Source: Desmodesmus armatus (taxonomy: Eukaryota > Chlorophyta > Chlorophyceae > Sphaeropleales > Scenedesmaceae). Taken from it: a stretch of DNA of 64,000 nucleotides. The stretch covers positions 55,260-119,259 of the forward strand of contig VIIQ02000270.1 in assembly GCA_007449985.2 (NCBI GenBank), given 5' to 3'. This document shows, one piece after another, positions 11,569 to 23,342 of the stretch. The position numbers and the translations under genes were made by a program. The notes beneath the pieces are model-generated. The model saw nothing but the letters and a program-made list of their open reading frames with translations, was not told the origin of the DNA and did no database searches. Positions within the stretch are counted from its first letter, which is position 1. Each line of letters starts with the position of its first letter.

Positions 11569-11606
11569 AGCCCCAGCCCCAGCCCCAGCCCCAGCCCCAG
11601 CCCCAG
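11569..11606. repeat. (CAGCCC)n microsatellite
   Basis: About six copies of CAGCCC. In the plus-strand frame starting at 11499 they code a Pro-Gln run. Coding status is unknown. Confidence 0.85.
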
Positions 11607-12482
11607 CGCCCCGATGGCGCCTCCAGAGTGATCCGATACTTGCAAATAGCCATAGAAGCCATCTGCAGCCCGCCCCAGCCCCTAATCAGCCAGGGAGTAC
11701 TGGTGATGTGCGCGTGTTGAGCAAACAGTAAGCGGTAGATGCTTGTATTGTTCACGCGAGCATCATCTGGCTGATCTGATTTGTAATGCCGGAAGAATTA
11801 GGGCTCATCAGCGCTCAATACGCAAGCGAGCCCAGCGTGGTGCTCTGTTTGTGATCAGTTTCAGGGTATCACTACAGACATCCCCTCTCTCGGCTTCACT
11901 TGCACCTTCACACCTGTCCCGGACATGATCCTGTCCTGTGCAGGGCGAGATGTGGATCAGACTGTTAGTAGCAGCACTTGTTGCCTGCCTGGTAGAACCA
12001 CGAGCAGTGGCCGGGTGAGTGTGGGCAGGGGTACACTGCGGCAGACGTCTGCTGCCAGGCCAGCAGCAGACAACAAATGGTGACTGTCGAACAGTAATAT
12101 GAAGCTGACGGCAGTGCTTCTCTAGGCCTGACAGCTGGGGCAGCACTGAGCATCCACTGGCGACTGGTGATGTTGATGGGACTATGAAATTCTGTGTGCA
12201 CCAGGCAACTTGTGTAGCTGCCATGAAATTTTGTTGGCCTTCTGTTCAGCCCAACCCTGCCGCCACCACACGTGCAATGAACAGCCATGTTGCCACTGGT
12301 GTAGGGCTGAACTTCACAGCTTGTTTCATAGGCCGACACACCGCTGATTCTTGTGCTGTTCCCTACAGTTCATGACATGTTTATCAAGCAGTGCTTGACA
12401 CCGCAGTGTGCTCCGCTGACCCAGCAGTGATCGAATCTGCAGTGATCTGAAGGCATGTCCCTCTCACACTCCGCACGCCCAG

Positions 12483-12956
12483 GTCTCACCCCACGCATCT
12501 GCCCGGTCGCAAGGTTCTCCAAGGCGGCGCCAGCTCTGCATTCTGCCCTAATGGCTGTGCAGAAGGTTTCTGCCAGCAGGCAGACACAGAAGGAGGGCTG
12601 AGGTGCACCCAATGCAGGAACAACCTCCTTGTGGACAAAGCCACTGGCCAGTGTGGTGAGTGGAGGGCAGCACCGGAGTGGGTGATGGGGGGGCGGGGGG
12701 GGGGGGGGGGGGGGGAGAGGGGGAGAGGGAGGGGGAGGGCAAAAAGACGGTGTCCAGCAGCTGCGCAGCTGCATGTAGGCTGGTGCAGCCTGCTGCGCAA
12801 GGATGGGCTCAGGGACAAGTACATGGCTAGTCCTTGCAACTCAGTGCTGTAGGATTGCATGCTGCATTGGTTGAGTCAAGGATACCCTGTGGCTGAATAG
12901 GGGACTGACCAATCGCCTGCTGCCGCCGCTACTGCTACTGCCGCTGCGTCTGCTGC

Positions 12957-12990
<34 letters not shown>

Positions 12991-13515
12991 ACCGCCGCCG
13001 CGTCTGCTGCTGCGTCTGCTGCTGCGCGGTGCAGCGTGTGCTGCTGGGCAGTACTCGGCAACGCAAGATATGTGCAGGGACTGCCCCAAGGGCAGCTATT
13101 GCCCAGGCAGCGTGTACAGCTACGCTGCTCCGCCCCAGCCCCAGCCCTGCCCCAGCAACATGACAACATTGGGACTGCGCAGCACCTCTATCAGGAGCTG
13201 CGGTGAGTGTGACCCTTCCAGTACAGTACAGTACAGTAATTGGTGGACAGGGTCCCAACCTCAGCGCTAGCCAGCAAGCCCAGGGCTCATGAGGGCACCC
13301 ACAGGGCCTTCCAAAAGGAGGGGCACCTAGGGGTACAAGCAGGGGTACTGACAGACAGTGATGCTGGCATGCCTGTGTGGCATCACAGTGGCTCAGGTTT
13401 GCTACTGTTTGATGAGCAAGTGAGCCGCTGATGGTTCCACGGCCCATCTTGACTGAAGAGCCTGGTGATGTGGGTGGTGCTGCTGTTTACACACCTGATG
13501 GATTCACTGTGCTGC

Positions 13516-13567
<52 letters not shown>

Positions 13568-16500
13568 TTGCAGTGAATCTGCCGGGCTTTTCCTACACCG
13601 TTGATGCCGCGGGTATCCCATCAGCCACCCGCTGTCCTGCTGACTCTTACTCCCCCGGGTTCAAGAAGCAGCGAGCGTGTGTGCCATGCCCAACTGGTTT
13701 CTCAACGAGCGGGAGGGTTGGCGCGACATCGCCAGCAGCGTGTGGTGAGTCATGCAGCGGTGGCAAGAGTGCAGTGTGCTCGTGGTGCCGGAATGCAGAG
13801 TGGTGTATGACTGACACCACACCAGTTGGGACATGTGTCCAAGGGTACCTGTCTGCGGCTGCGACTGCCTGTCAGCTTATCAAGGAGACTCTCCTTCAGT
13901 TCGCCCACATCATGATCATCAGTGTGTATCCTTCACGCCGTGCTTGATTGGCTCTTGCACTTGTGTCTGCAGTGGTGCCTGCTGGCTACTACTTGAAAGC
14001 TCCTGGCGTGGTCGCTCCCTGCCCCAAAGGGGAGTGGAAGTCATCCACCAATGCCAGTGCGCACTGCACCAGCTGTGCGCCTGCTGTGACTACCCTGCAA
14101 GAGGCATCCACCTTGGAAGCCGACTGCAAAGGTGGGACACGCCTTTTTTTGCGCGGCTTTTGGTGCAATATGAATCAGTGCTGAACCAGTATGCCAGTGG
14201 TTGCTGTTGGCTCCAACGGTGGCATGCCTTGCTACCTTGTATGCACATCAATGCCACGTTTATGGCCACAACATGGAGGCACCCTCGATGGGGGGCCCCT
14301 GTCAACTTGACATTGACATTGACTGAATGGGGGTTCCTGTCAAGCAATCAGTCAAGGGTTGAGGAGCCACATGGGCAGCTGAATGAAAGACACTGTGTTT
14401 CCTGCGCCTCTTCCTGCCCGTACGTGCTTCGCCCCTGTTTGCCGTGTGGCAGTCCTCCTTCCTGGATTCTACGCGGTCAGTTTTGCCGCCTCTGGTGCAG
14501 TCAACTCCACGGCAGTGTGCCCACAGGCCTACGTGTGTCCAGGCGGTGAGTGACTGGGGTGCTTCAGCATGGTTGCTCCTCACACAGATGGTTGGCAAAC
14601 GCCCTTCCTGTTGTGACATGGGCATCCCTGGTCATCCATACCTATACTACAGCAGGCTGCGTCCCGGTGGTAATGCCTCTGTCAACACAACACTGAGCCT
14701 CAGTGGCACTGACTCCAAGTGCCCATTGCGCTGCAGGTACACCCCGCCAAGCTGGATCTGCTGCCAGCCAGGCCGGTGATTCCTCAGGCACTATCACACC
14801 CTGCCCTGATGGCAGACTGACTCAGGAGCAGGGAGCGACAGACCTGCAGCAGTGCTGTGAGTGTTAGGCGTAGAGGTTGCATGTGTAGCGAGCATACTAT
14901 GAACATGTGAGGCACATGCTGGCAATCCAGGAGGGACACTAACACAGTCCTACAACTACCATCGAATGGTCAAACTAAGTGTGCTTGCCAGCCTATTAGG
15001 GATGTGACGGAGCAGCCTACACTGTGACGGAGCAGCCCTGAGGGCGCTCATCAGTGTTTGGTCACCAGGCAAAGTTTGCTGCATGGCAAGGGCAGCGGTG
15101 TACCGGGCCAAAGTGCAGTGCCTGGGGCTGCATACCACGTTGCTTACCACAACATAACACCCTAAAGCCTATGTCTCACAGCCGTCATCTGCCTGTGTGC
15201 CCTGCAGTGACACCGCCTAGCCACTTCACAGCTGATGGTGTCACCTCAGCTTGTCCAATCGGTTGGTTCAGGGCAGACTGGAAGCCAGCAGCGCAGGCTG
15301 CATCCTGCTCTCCCTGTGGTGAGGGTGTGCAGGGGCTCAAGTCAGACCGGCTGACCCGATACCTGGACAACGGGACAGCTCTGGAGGTGCCCGTCATGAG
15401 CAGCGCTGATGACTGCTGTGAGTGCCACTCCAGGTTGCAGGAAGTCAAGGAGCAAGCCTGCTGTTTAAACAGACAAATGGTTGTGAAGGTGCTGACTGCT
15501 TGGCAACTGCCACAGTGCAGTCTATGGTGTGCGGTAACCTCAAGCACACCATTGAGGCCTCTCTGTGCTTGCATTCACTCTGGCTGGCCTGGTCTCCCAA
15601 GTCTATCTGCTCCCTTCCCACTCCCGTCCCTATGTCCAAGCACTCAGCCTCTGCTCACCGCCTCTTCTCCTCCTTCTGTCCATCCCACACACACATACCT
15701 TCAACAGACATCCAAGCCGGCCAGGGCCTGTACTTCAACACCCTGACACAGACCTGGCGGGCTAAGGACTGCAATGACAACAGCTACGGCGTGCCCAACA
15801 CAACATTTGGGCTCAGCCCAAACCCTTGCAAGCCCTGTCCAGATGGCATGGTTGCGTCAACAAGCACAGCTTACAACACCAGTGCCCAGTACTTTGTGAG
15901 GAACGCAGATGGCAGTGGAGGCTTTGCCAGTGAACTTGCATGCGTCACAAAGCCAGGTGAGGTGGGGTTGGGTTTAGGGTTTATTTAGGGTTTAAGGTTT
16001 TAGGTTTGAGTGAGGATGAAAGTGAGGTGGCTGCTCCAGAGGCCCCGCCGGGGCAGGCAGGGACAGTTGACGAGTCCAAAAAACAAAAGCACCCCACATG
16101 TCCGGCTGGGTCTCAGTTGCCTAGAGTGGCATTTGCCCGAGGGTCACTTGGATCAGACAGGCTGATCCCTAACTTGCGGCTGGTTGTGTGTTGCGCTTTA
16201 CAGGCTACGGGCTCTCTGGCAGGGTTGCACAGCCTTGTGCGGCTGGGGCGTACAACTCTGGCAACAACCGGGAGGTCTGCCGCCCCTGTGGTTTTGGCTA
16301 CACAACATCTGCTCCGGGTGTGGGCATCAGTGCCGCAGACTGCCGGACCAGTCTGGGCTACGGTGTGACGAATGGAGTGATGGGGCCGTGCCCTGTGGGT
16401 GAGTCACTCACCCACTCAGTCACCCACCCAGTCACCCATCCACTTGAAGAAGAAGAAGGGGGTTACAGGGCGACACACGCAGCTACGCTGCAACGACACC

Positions 16501-18903
16501 CAGCATCGGAAGGGAACCAAAGTCCTTTGCAGGACCCACAAGGACGGGAACAGACAGCACGGAAAGGAGAGAACCCGCCACCATAGATGTCTGCAGAGGA
16601 GACTGTCTGAAAGGAGGGGACCACAGGCAAGGCTTCAACCCCACAAAGCCAGCCACACAGACAAGAGGGCTTCCACCAGTACCAAGCCGAACACACACCC
16701 CCATGCCCCCGGGGCAACCACTTCGAACACAATGTGGAAGAAAGGCTCCGGCTGTGCTGCGATACACACCCCCAAGACAGGTGCCCGGGGTGTCAGAGCG
16801 ACACCTTTGTATACCGGGCTGCCCCAAGTCAGCGCGCCCAAGCACCTGCACCGTTCACAGGCCAGCAACACTGCCCCCTACAACCAGGCCCAAGGCCACT
16901 GCACGGCCCTTGCCTGTGTTCTGCTGCCACTGCTGCTGCACACCAGCACCTGCCTGCTGACTCAGCGGACTGCTGCTGATCCAGCCAAAGCTGCTACTGC
17001 TGCTGCTGTAAACGCGACAAAACCACGGCACAGTGAAGATAATCAACACTGTGCGTGATGCTGCACGCCAGCTGCTGCTCAAGCTCCAGCTCCAGCTCTC
17101 CAGCTACTGCTGTCAACTGCCACTGCCCCACCGGTCCGACAGCCCACTGTGCTGGCCAAACGCTGGTCCGAAACAGCCACAACACAAACACAGAAACCAA
17201 CAAAGACAAGGGACGACACAACAACCCCAGCGCGCGGCCTACGTGAAAGACCCACGTCAGCACACCGCGATGGCTGAGCTCAGCCCGTGCTGCACAGGCT
17301 GCCTCCTGATCCGCGGCACAGACACATGAGGAATAACTACTGACTATAATAGGGGCGAAACACACCAGCGAGGCTGGGCTGGGACAGCCCCTGGCGCATG
17401 TTGCAGCGCCGTGCTGATGCGAGGCAGTTTTACGGCATGCCCAGGCCAGGAGGAGGCCCGACCGACACAAGGAAGGCACCGACACAAGGAACACCCATCC
17501 ACTTTTTTTAATGAATGAAGGTGTTACACGGGTTTCTCAAGCAACTACGTTGCAACTGAACCCAGCCACGGATGGACACAACCAGCACGGAAGGGGGCCG
17601 TTCGGACAAACCCCACCATCAAAAGCTTGTCACGCACACTCAGTGTGCTTCCAGATTGCGAACACAGAGATATAATACACTGGAAGGACTGAATGGCGCC
17701 AACGGCACTGCTTCTCGCACCTGCAGGGTTGCGACAAGAAAGGGCGGACGGAACAGAAAACAGCGAACACACAAGAAGAAGAAGAAGAAGAAGGGGTTAC
17801 AGGGCGACACACGCAGCTACGCTGCAACGACACCCAGCATCGGAAGGGAACCAAAGTCCTTTGCAGGACCTACAAGGACGGGAACAGACAGCACGGAAAG
17901 GAGAGAACCCGCCACCATAGATGTCTGCAAAGGAGACTGTCTGAAAGGAGGGGACCACAGGCAAGGCTTCAACCCCACAAAGCCAGCCACACAGACAAGA
18001 GGGCTTCCACCAGTACCAAGCCGAACACACACCCCCATGCCCCCGGGGCGACCACTTCGAACACAATGTGGAAGCGAACACACAGCTGCGAGCCACAAAA
18101 CACTCCCACATGTTGCAGTGGGCGCACGTGGGGGCAACTTCACCCATCCACTTCATGTGTTGATCACAGCTGCAGTGCCTCATCATCAGATGGCTGGGCC
18201 CTCAGCTGTTTGTGGGGTCAGGGCAGCACTGTCTGAGAGACGTCCCCTTCCATGCATGCGCTATGGTATGCATGCTCCTTGCAATCCAGTATGGCCGGGT
18301 TCGCTTCCTGCTTGGGTCGCTGGAGTGGGCTAATTTGATCCCACAGCTTATGTCCCCAATCATGACCTGCAGGCTCCTACAACGACCAGCTGGCGGTGAA
18401 TGCATCAACCGCTTGCAAGCCGTGCCCTCTGCAGTTGACCACACCCAAGTCCGGGTCTGATTCTATCGGCAGCTGCTCACGTGAGTGTGACATGCGGGCG
18501 GGTGGGGGGAGGCATGCCGAAGCAAAGGGCATCAATGGCATGCTCGGCTACTGATGCATGCAGCATCCGCCTCTGTGACATGTACAGCAGGATCTGCTTA
18601 TCCTCATGTCGCCATCACACACTCCCAACAGCATCTGCTGTTGTGCAAGCTTCATGTGGGAGGTTGCCTGTGTGGCCCCAGCACACAATATGCTGCATGG
18701 CCAAATTGTGCTGCTACACATCCCTTCCCCTGTTGCCGCCTGTCCCCGCCAGTTTGCTCACCGGGGTATGGAGGCCCCAGCTGCACGAGCCTGTGTGGCG
18801 GTGCTGGCGAGAACGCAACGTACGGCCCTGCTGGACGCGCTGTCGGTGCCGACTGTGTGGTGTGCTCTGCTGCTGGCAACACTGCTGGGTTCAGCTTCGA
18901 GTG
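12483..18903 (+). CDS. Modular surface protein, N-terminal cysteine-rich part (exons 1-11)
   Basis: Exons: 12483-12655, 13035-13202, 13574-13744, 13973-14131, 14453-14545, 14737-14856, 15208-15417, 15708-15956, 16204-16398, 18373-18480, 18753-18903. Each has AG and GTGAG-type borders. Exons 2-10 are multiples of three with phase-1 introns on both sides, as in shuffled extracellular modules. Translated pieces show repeated CPxGxY...C..C units (CRDCPKGSYCPGS; CPADSYSPGF...CVPCPTGFSTSG; PAGYYLKAPGVVAPCPKG; CPIGWFRADW; CKPCPDGMVAST; CGFGYTTSAPGVG). These resemble GCC2/GCC3 ephrin-receptor-like repeats; exon 11 is EGF-like (CSPGYGGPSC). This indicates a secreted or membrane-exposed protein. The start codon and signal peptide are not found; exon 1 (CPNGCAEGFCQQADTEGG) is the earliest supported. 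It continues at 19104-38043. Confidence 0.75.
12687..12714. repeat. poly-G run in intron 1 of the modular gene
   Basis: A near-homopolymer G tract, followed by GA-rich sequence, lies just after the exon 1 donor. Comparable G tracts on the coding strand mark many introns of the cyclase gene and one of the methyltransferase gene. Confidence 0.9.
12943..13566 (+). promoter_or_regulatory. CTG/TGC tracts next to two 3' splice sites
   Basis: CTG-rich runs occupy about 12943-13026 before the acceptor at 13034, and an almost pure (CTG)n run at 13511-13566 ends seven bases before the acceptor at 13573. They sit where a polypyrimidine tract is expected, so they may act as, or replace, that splicing signal (inference). 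The run length would be expected to vary between strains. Confidence 0.5.
15970..16004 (+). repeat. Interstitial telomere-like repeat
   Basis: Degenerate TTTAGGG units sit in the intron between exons 8 and 9 of the modular gene. The plant/algal telomere type (TTTAGGG) is established; an internal block suggests repair-associated insertion. A second block is at 56129-56158. Confidence 0.65.
16446..17491 (-). mobile_element. Retroposon-like insertion 1 in intron 9
   Basis: A 1,046-bp segment is flanked by an exact 13-bp direct repeat, CACCCATCCACTT (16433-16445 and 17492-17504). On the minus strand its 3' end reads ...CCTGTAACCCC followed by a (CTT)n tract, as in LINE/SINE tails. The 3'-most ~295 bp (16447-16741) are nearly identical to 17777-18073. 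No reverse transcriptase is seen, so it is non-autonomous or heavily 5'-truncated. Confidence 0.65.
17505..18140 (-). mobile_element. Retroposon-like insertion 2 in intron 9
   Basis: A 636-bp segment lies between the second and third copies of CACCCATCCACTT (17492-17504, 18141-18153). The minus-strand 3' end is TGTAACACCTTCATTCATT followed by an A run. It contains the ~297-bp module shared with insertion 1 and, at its end, a diverged version of the same GTTGCA..GTAGTTGC motif. The pair looks like two insertions at one target, or one insertion followed by a tandem duplication. Confidence 0.6.
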
Positions 18904-19103
18904 GTGAGTGCTGAATCTGTCAGTTGCACCGTCGGCTCATGCGCAGCACCTAATGAATGGCTCATGGTTCTGGAAGCCCTGGTGGGATGCTGTCAATGCA
19001 CCCAATGACGCCGGCACACTTTTGCTGCCGAGTCTGTGCCTGATCGAAGCCACACACGACAGTCACCCTTGCTTTTCTCCCTGACACCTTGCCCTCCCTG
19101 CAG

Positions 19104-21530
19104 GAACCAAGCCAATGACTGGTTCACGGCCAGGACTGTGTCCCGGGCTGGGGCAGCGGCAGCTGCAGAATGCCTGTCTGAGTACGCTCAAATGACCGAC
19201 GGCAGCTTCTACCTGCCCCTCTCTAGTGATGTGGGCGTCACTGCCACTCCTGGCGTGGCCAGCGTTGCGGAGTGCGTGCAGCTGTGTGATCAAGCCGAGT
19301 GTCAGTTGCTGACCTATGACTACAAGCTTCAGGAGTGCAGCGTCAGGGTGTCAGTAGCACCCGTGTACGAAGGGTGAGACCTGATCATCTTGCCAGCTAG
19401 TCAGGTCCTTGCGTTGCATTGTTCCACTCAGCTTTCGGGTATCAAGAGTGCTCAGCGGCTGTAGCTGCTGGTGAGGTGCAAACCACATGCTGCAGTACGT
19501 GACCGTGTGAGCAGCGCAGTATATGAAGCTCTGTTGCATTTCAATCAGAGGTGCCGGGCAACAGAGGGGGATGACTGACGATGGTTCACCTGCACTCCTG
19601 CTTGGATTCCCTAGGATGCCCTGGATAGCTTTCAAGGCATTGGCAGCTGGCTACACAGCTGCCAGCTCCCTCAAAAGCAGCATCAGCTCCCCTACGGCTG
19701 CTCAAAGCATTGCAAGTGGCTTTTACACTTTTTACCAGGTGAGCCGCCCAGGCAGTGCAGTGATATACGGGTATACCTACGTAGGCCGCTCACTGGGTGC
19801 AGCTGTATCTGTTACTGTGGGAATAACTGTATCCAGACGGTGTCAGCAGCATTGAATTCGAATCCAATGCTGTCAGGTGTGGATACCCCAACACAACAGT
19901 GCTTGTCTGCCACACTACAGCCTGAAGTACAGAACGGCTGCTCAGGGCGCATTGCTCTCATGCACACTGTTGCTGCATTGTCTGCAGGAGGAGAAAGCAC
20001 TCACTGTCGGCATCCAAGAAGCAGCCCCAGGCCGTGACCAGTTCAACTCGGTGCAGGATTGCATGAAGGCATGCGACGACGCTGGAGGCGGCTGCGTGGG
20101 TGTGTCCTTCCTGACAACTGTGCAGCAGGCACAGATCGGCACGACGTGCTCTTTTGTGAAAGCCAACGTGCAGCCGGGTGTCTTCAAGCGCAGTATGGTC
20201 CGCACTGCCCCACAGAGGCTGGCGTTGCGCCTTGCCTTCTTGTGCCCCAGTGGCTTTGTAGCAACCGATGCAGCATCCCCCTGCAAGCCGGTGGAAACGC
20301 CGCAGGCTTTGGTGCTGGTGCTCACTGCCGACGGGACCTGCAGCGCCCAGGCCACCGAAACAGTGAAGGCTGCTTTCACTGCGTTCTTCTCCAACCCACA
20401 GACTGCATTCGGTGAGCGTTTGGAGCTGCTGTCGGCAGGCGGGGTTTGTCAGCGAGAGACAGCAACGCGCGTTTCCCCACTCGAGAGACAGCAAAGCTGG
20501 GTGTATCCTTGCATGCGACGAACAAAAACATCGGCAGTCAAACATAAGCTCGGTTGGCTTGAAGTTACCACACCACGTCGCACCGAAAACGCCGGGCCGG
20601 CATCATCGAGCTATTGCTAACACCACATTACTGCTAGAGGGGCCAAGCCGCTCATCGCAGGCTTTAATAAGCCGCATGTGTGTCTTGCCTACAGGGATTT
20701 ACGCACCATCCCTGACTGTTACAGTGGACTGCATGAACTTGCCTCAGGGACAGGTGAGCACGTGCCCAAGAGCTTCAGACTTGGGGCCCAAGGGAGGAGA
20801 TCGTCTGCTGGCTGTTGGCGCAACCACACAGCGGCTCTGTGTGCATGTGCTTGTGTTGGCAGCAGCTGTCCACGTGCATCGCAACAAGCAGCACAACGCA
20901 TCTACCAAAATCCCGTAATTGACCTCCATGCTCTCCCAATTGATTGACCTCCATGCTGTGGTTACTGACGCTACAGTCAGGAGGCACGCACAAATGAACA
21001 GCATCAGACATGCATTGTGTTGCGTTTTGTATCGCACGGTGCGGCTTGTTGGGGTTTGTGTTGACGCCAATACAAATGGTGTGTCAATACTGGTCTATAG
21101 TTGAAACCCGTGGGTTGATGCACGCCTTTGTTGTATGCTCTGTTGTGTGCGCAGGTGGCAAGGCGACTGCTGCAAAGCGACAATGGTACCATGCTGTTCA
21201 CAACTGGGGTCACTTTCCGTGGCACTACAGAATCCTTGCCTTCCATAATAGAGACGGTGCAGGATGCTGGCAACGTCCAGGGCCTGGAAACATTGGAAGA
21301 AGTCAAGGTATGCGTGGACACATTGGAAGGCGGCAAGGCATGCCGCGTTGTGGCCGAGGTCAATCCATGCCAAGGACCGCCCTCAACACTCAGCAATGGC
21401 AACATCACATGTGCTGGCGACAGCGTCGGAATCGGCGAGACGTGCGATGTGCAGTGCAACTCGGGCTACACAGCATCCACACCCACCATCACCTGCACTG
21501 CGGGCACCTTCTCCTCTGCCACATGCGACG
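19104..21530 (+). CDS. Modular surface protein, PAN-like and sushi part (exons 12-16)
   Basis: Exons: 19104-19373, 19615-19738, 19988-20411, 20695-20753, 21155-21530; lengths and phases join without frame change. Exon 12 (CLSEYAQMTDGSFY ... VAECVQLCDQAECQLLTYDY ... CSV) and exon 14 (FNSVQDCMKACDDAGGGCVGVSF ... TTCSFVKAN) have the spaced cysteines and central hydrophobic strand of PAN/apple-type modules. These usually mediate carbohydrate or protein adhesion. Exon 14 continues with CPSGFVATDAASPC and a segment ALVLVLTADGTCSAQATETV. Exon 16 ends in a sushi/CCP module (CQGPPSTLSNGNITC ... CDVQCNSGYTASTPTITC ... ATC). The PAN call is by cysteine pattern; sushi is more certain. This is the same gene as 12483-18903. 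Confidence 0.7.
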
Positions 21531-21943
21531 GTGAGCTCATGGCTGGGTTGAGGCTGCCGAAATGTTGCAAAGTGAAGAGCTGTCCCGAAGCATGGTGTGG
21601 GCACATGGTGGTGCATGCACAAACGTGTGGCACATTTGGTTGAGAGATGCATGTTGCCTTGCGTTGCGAGCTGGCGTAACACAGATTGGGGCTGACTCAC
21701 CAATCTATGAATGCGATTCCCGGACCCACAGGTAAGGGGAACAACCCGCAACAACGTCAGGCGTGACCTGTTTTGCCGCAGCAACACACGTGCTTGAACA
21801 AGCTCCACACTGTTTGTGAGCTTGGCAAGCACTACTGGCAGTCCTACCGGCAGCAGCAGATTGAGCCCATGTTGCTGTTGTGCATTGTGAATCGTGCAGC
21901 CTCCCAAAATGCTAGGTGTGACTGACGGATCATAACGATATGA

Positions 21944-23312
<1,369 letters not shown>

Positions 23313-23316
23313 TCAC

Positions 23317-23328
23317 GCCCCCCCTTTT
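23317..23328 (-). other. Polypurine tract
   Basis: Minus strand AAAAGGGGGGGC lies 4-5 bases upstream of the 3' LTR, the expected place and composition for plus-strand DNA priming. Confidence 0.75.
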
Positions 23329-23342
23329 CAACGCCAATGTCC

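Larger units (their letters stand above)
10186..12482. other. Region between copy 2 and the modular gene
   Basis: This stretch holds a coding-like exon (11154-11381), a 28-bp palindrome (11405-11432), a CAGCCC microsatellite and a short minus-strand frame at 10861-11133 (MKAGCKGVDQPTIDWWCAEA) that looks protein-like but is not recognised. The 5' end of the gene starting at or before 12483 must lie here, but I could not fix it. Confidence 0.5.

Noticed and set aside
19836..19877. Small exon reading GVSSIEFESNAV in the modular gene
   Set aside because: It looks coding, but its length breaks the phase between the exons ending at 19738 and starting at 19988.
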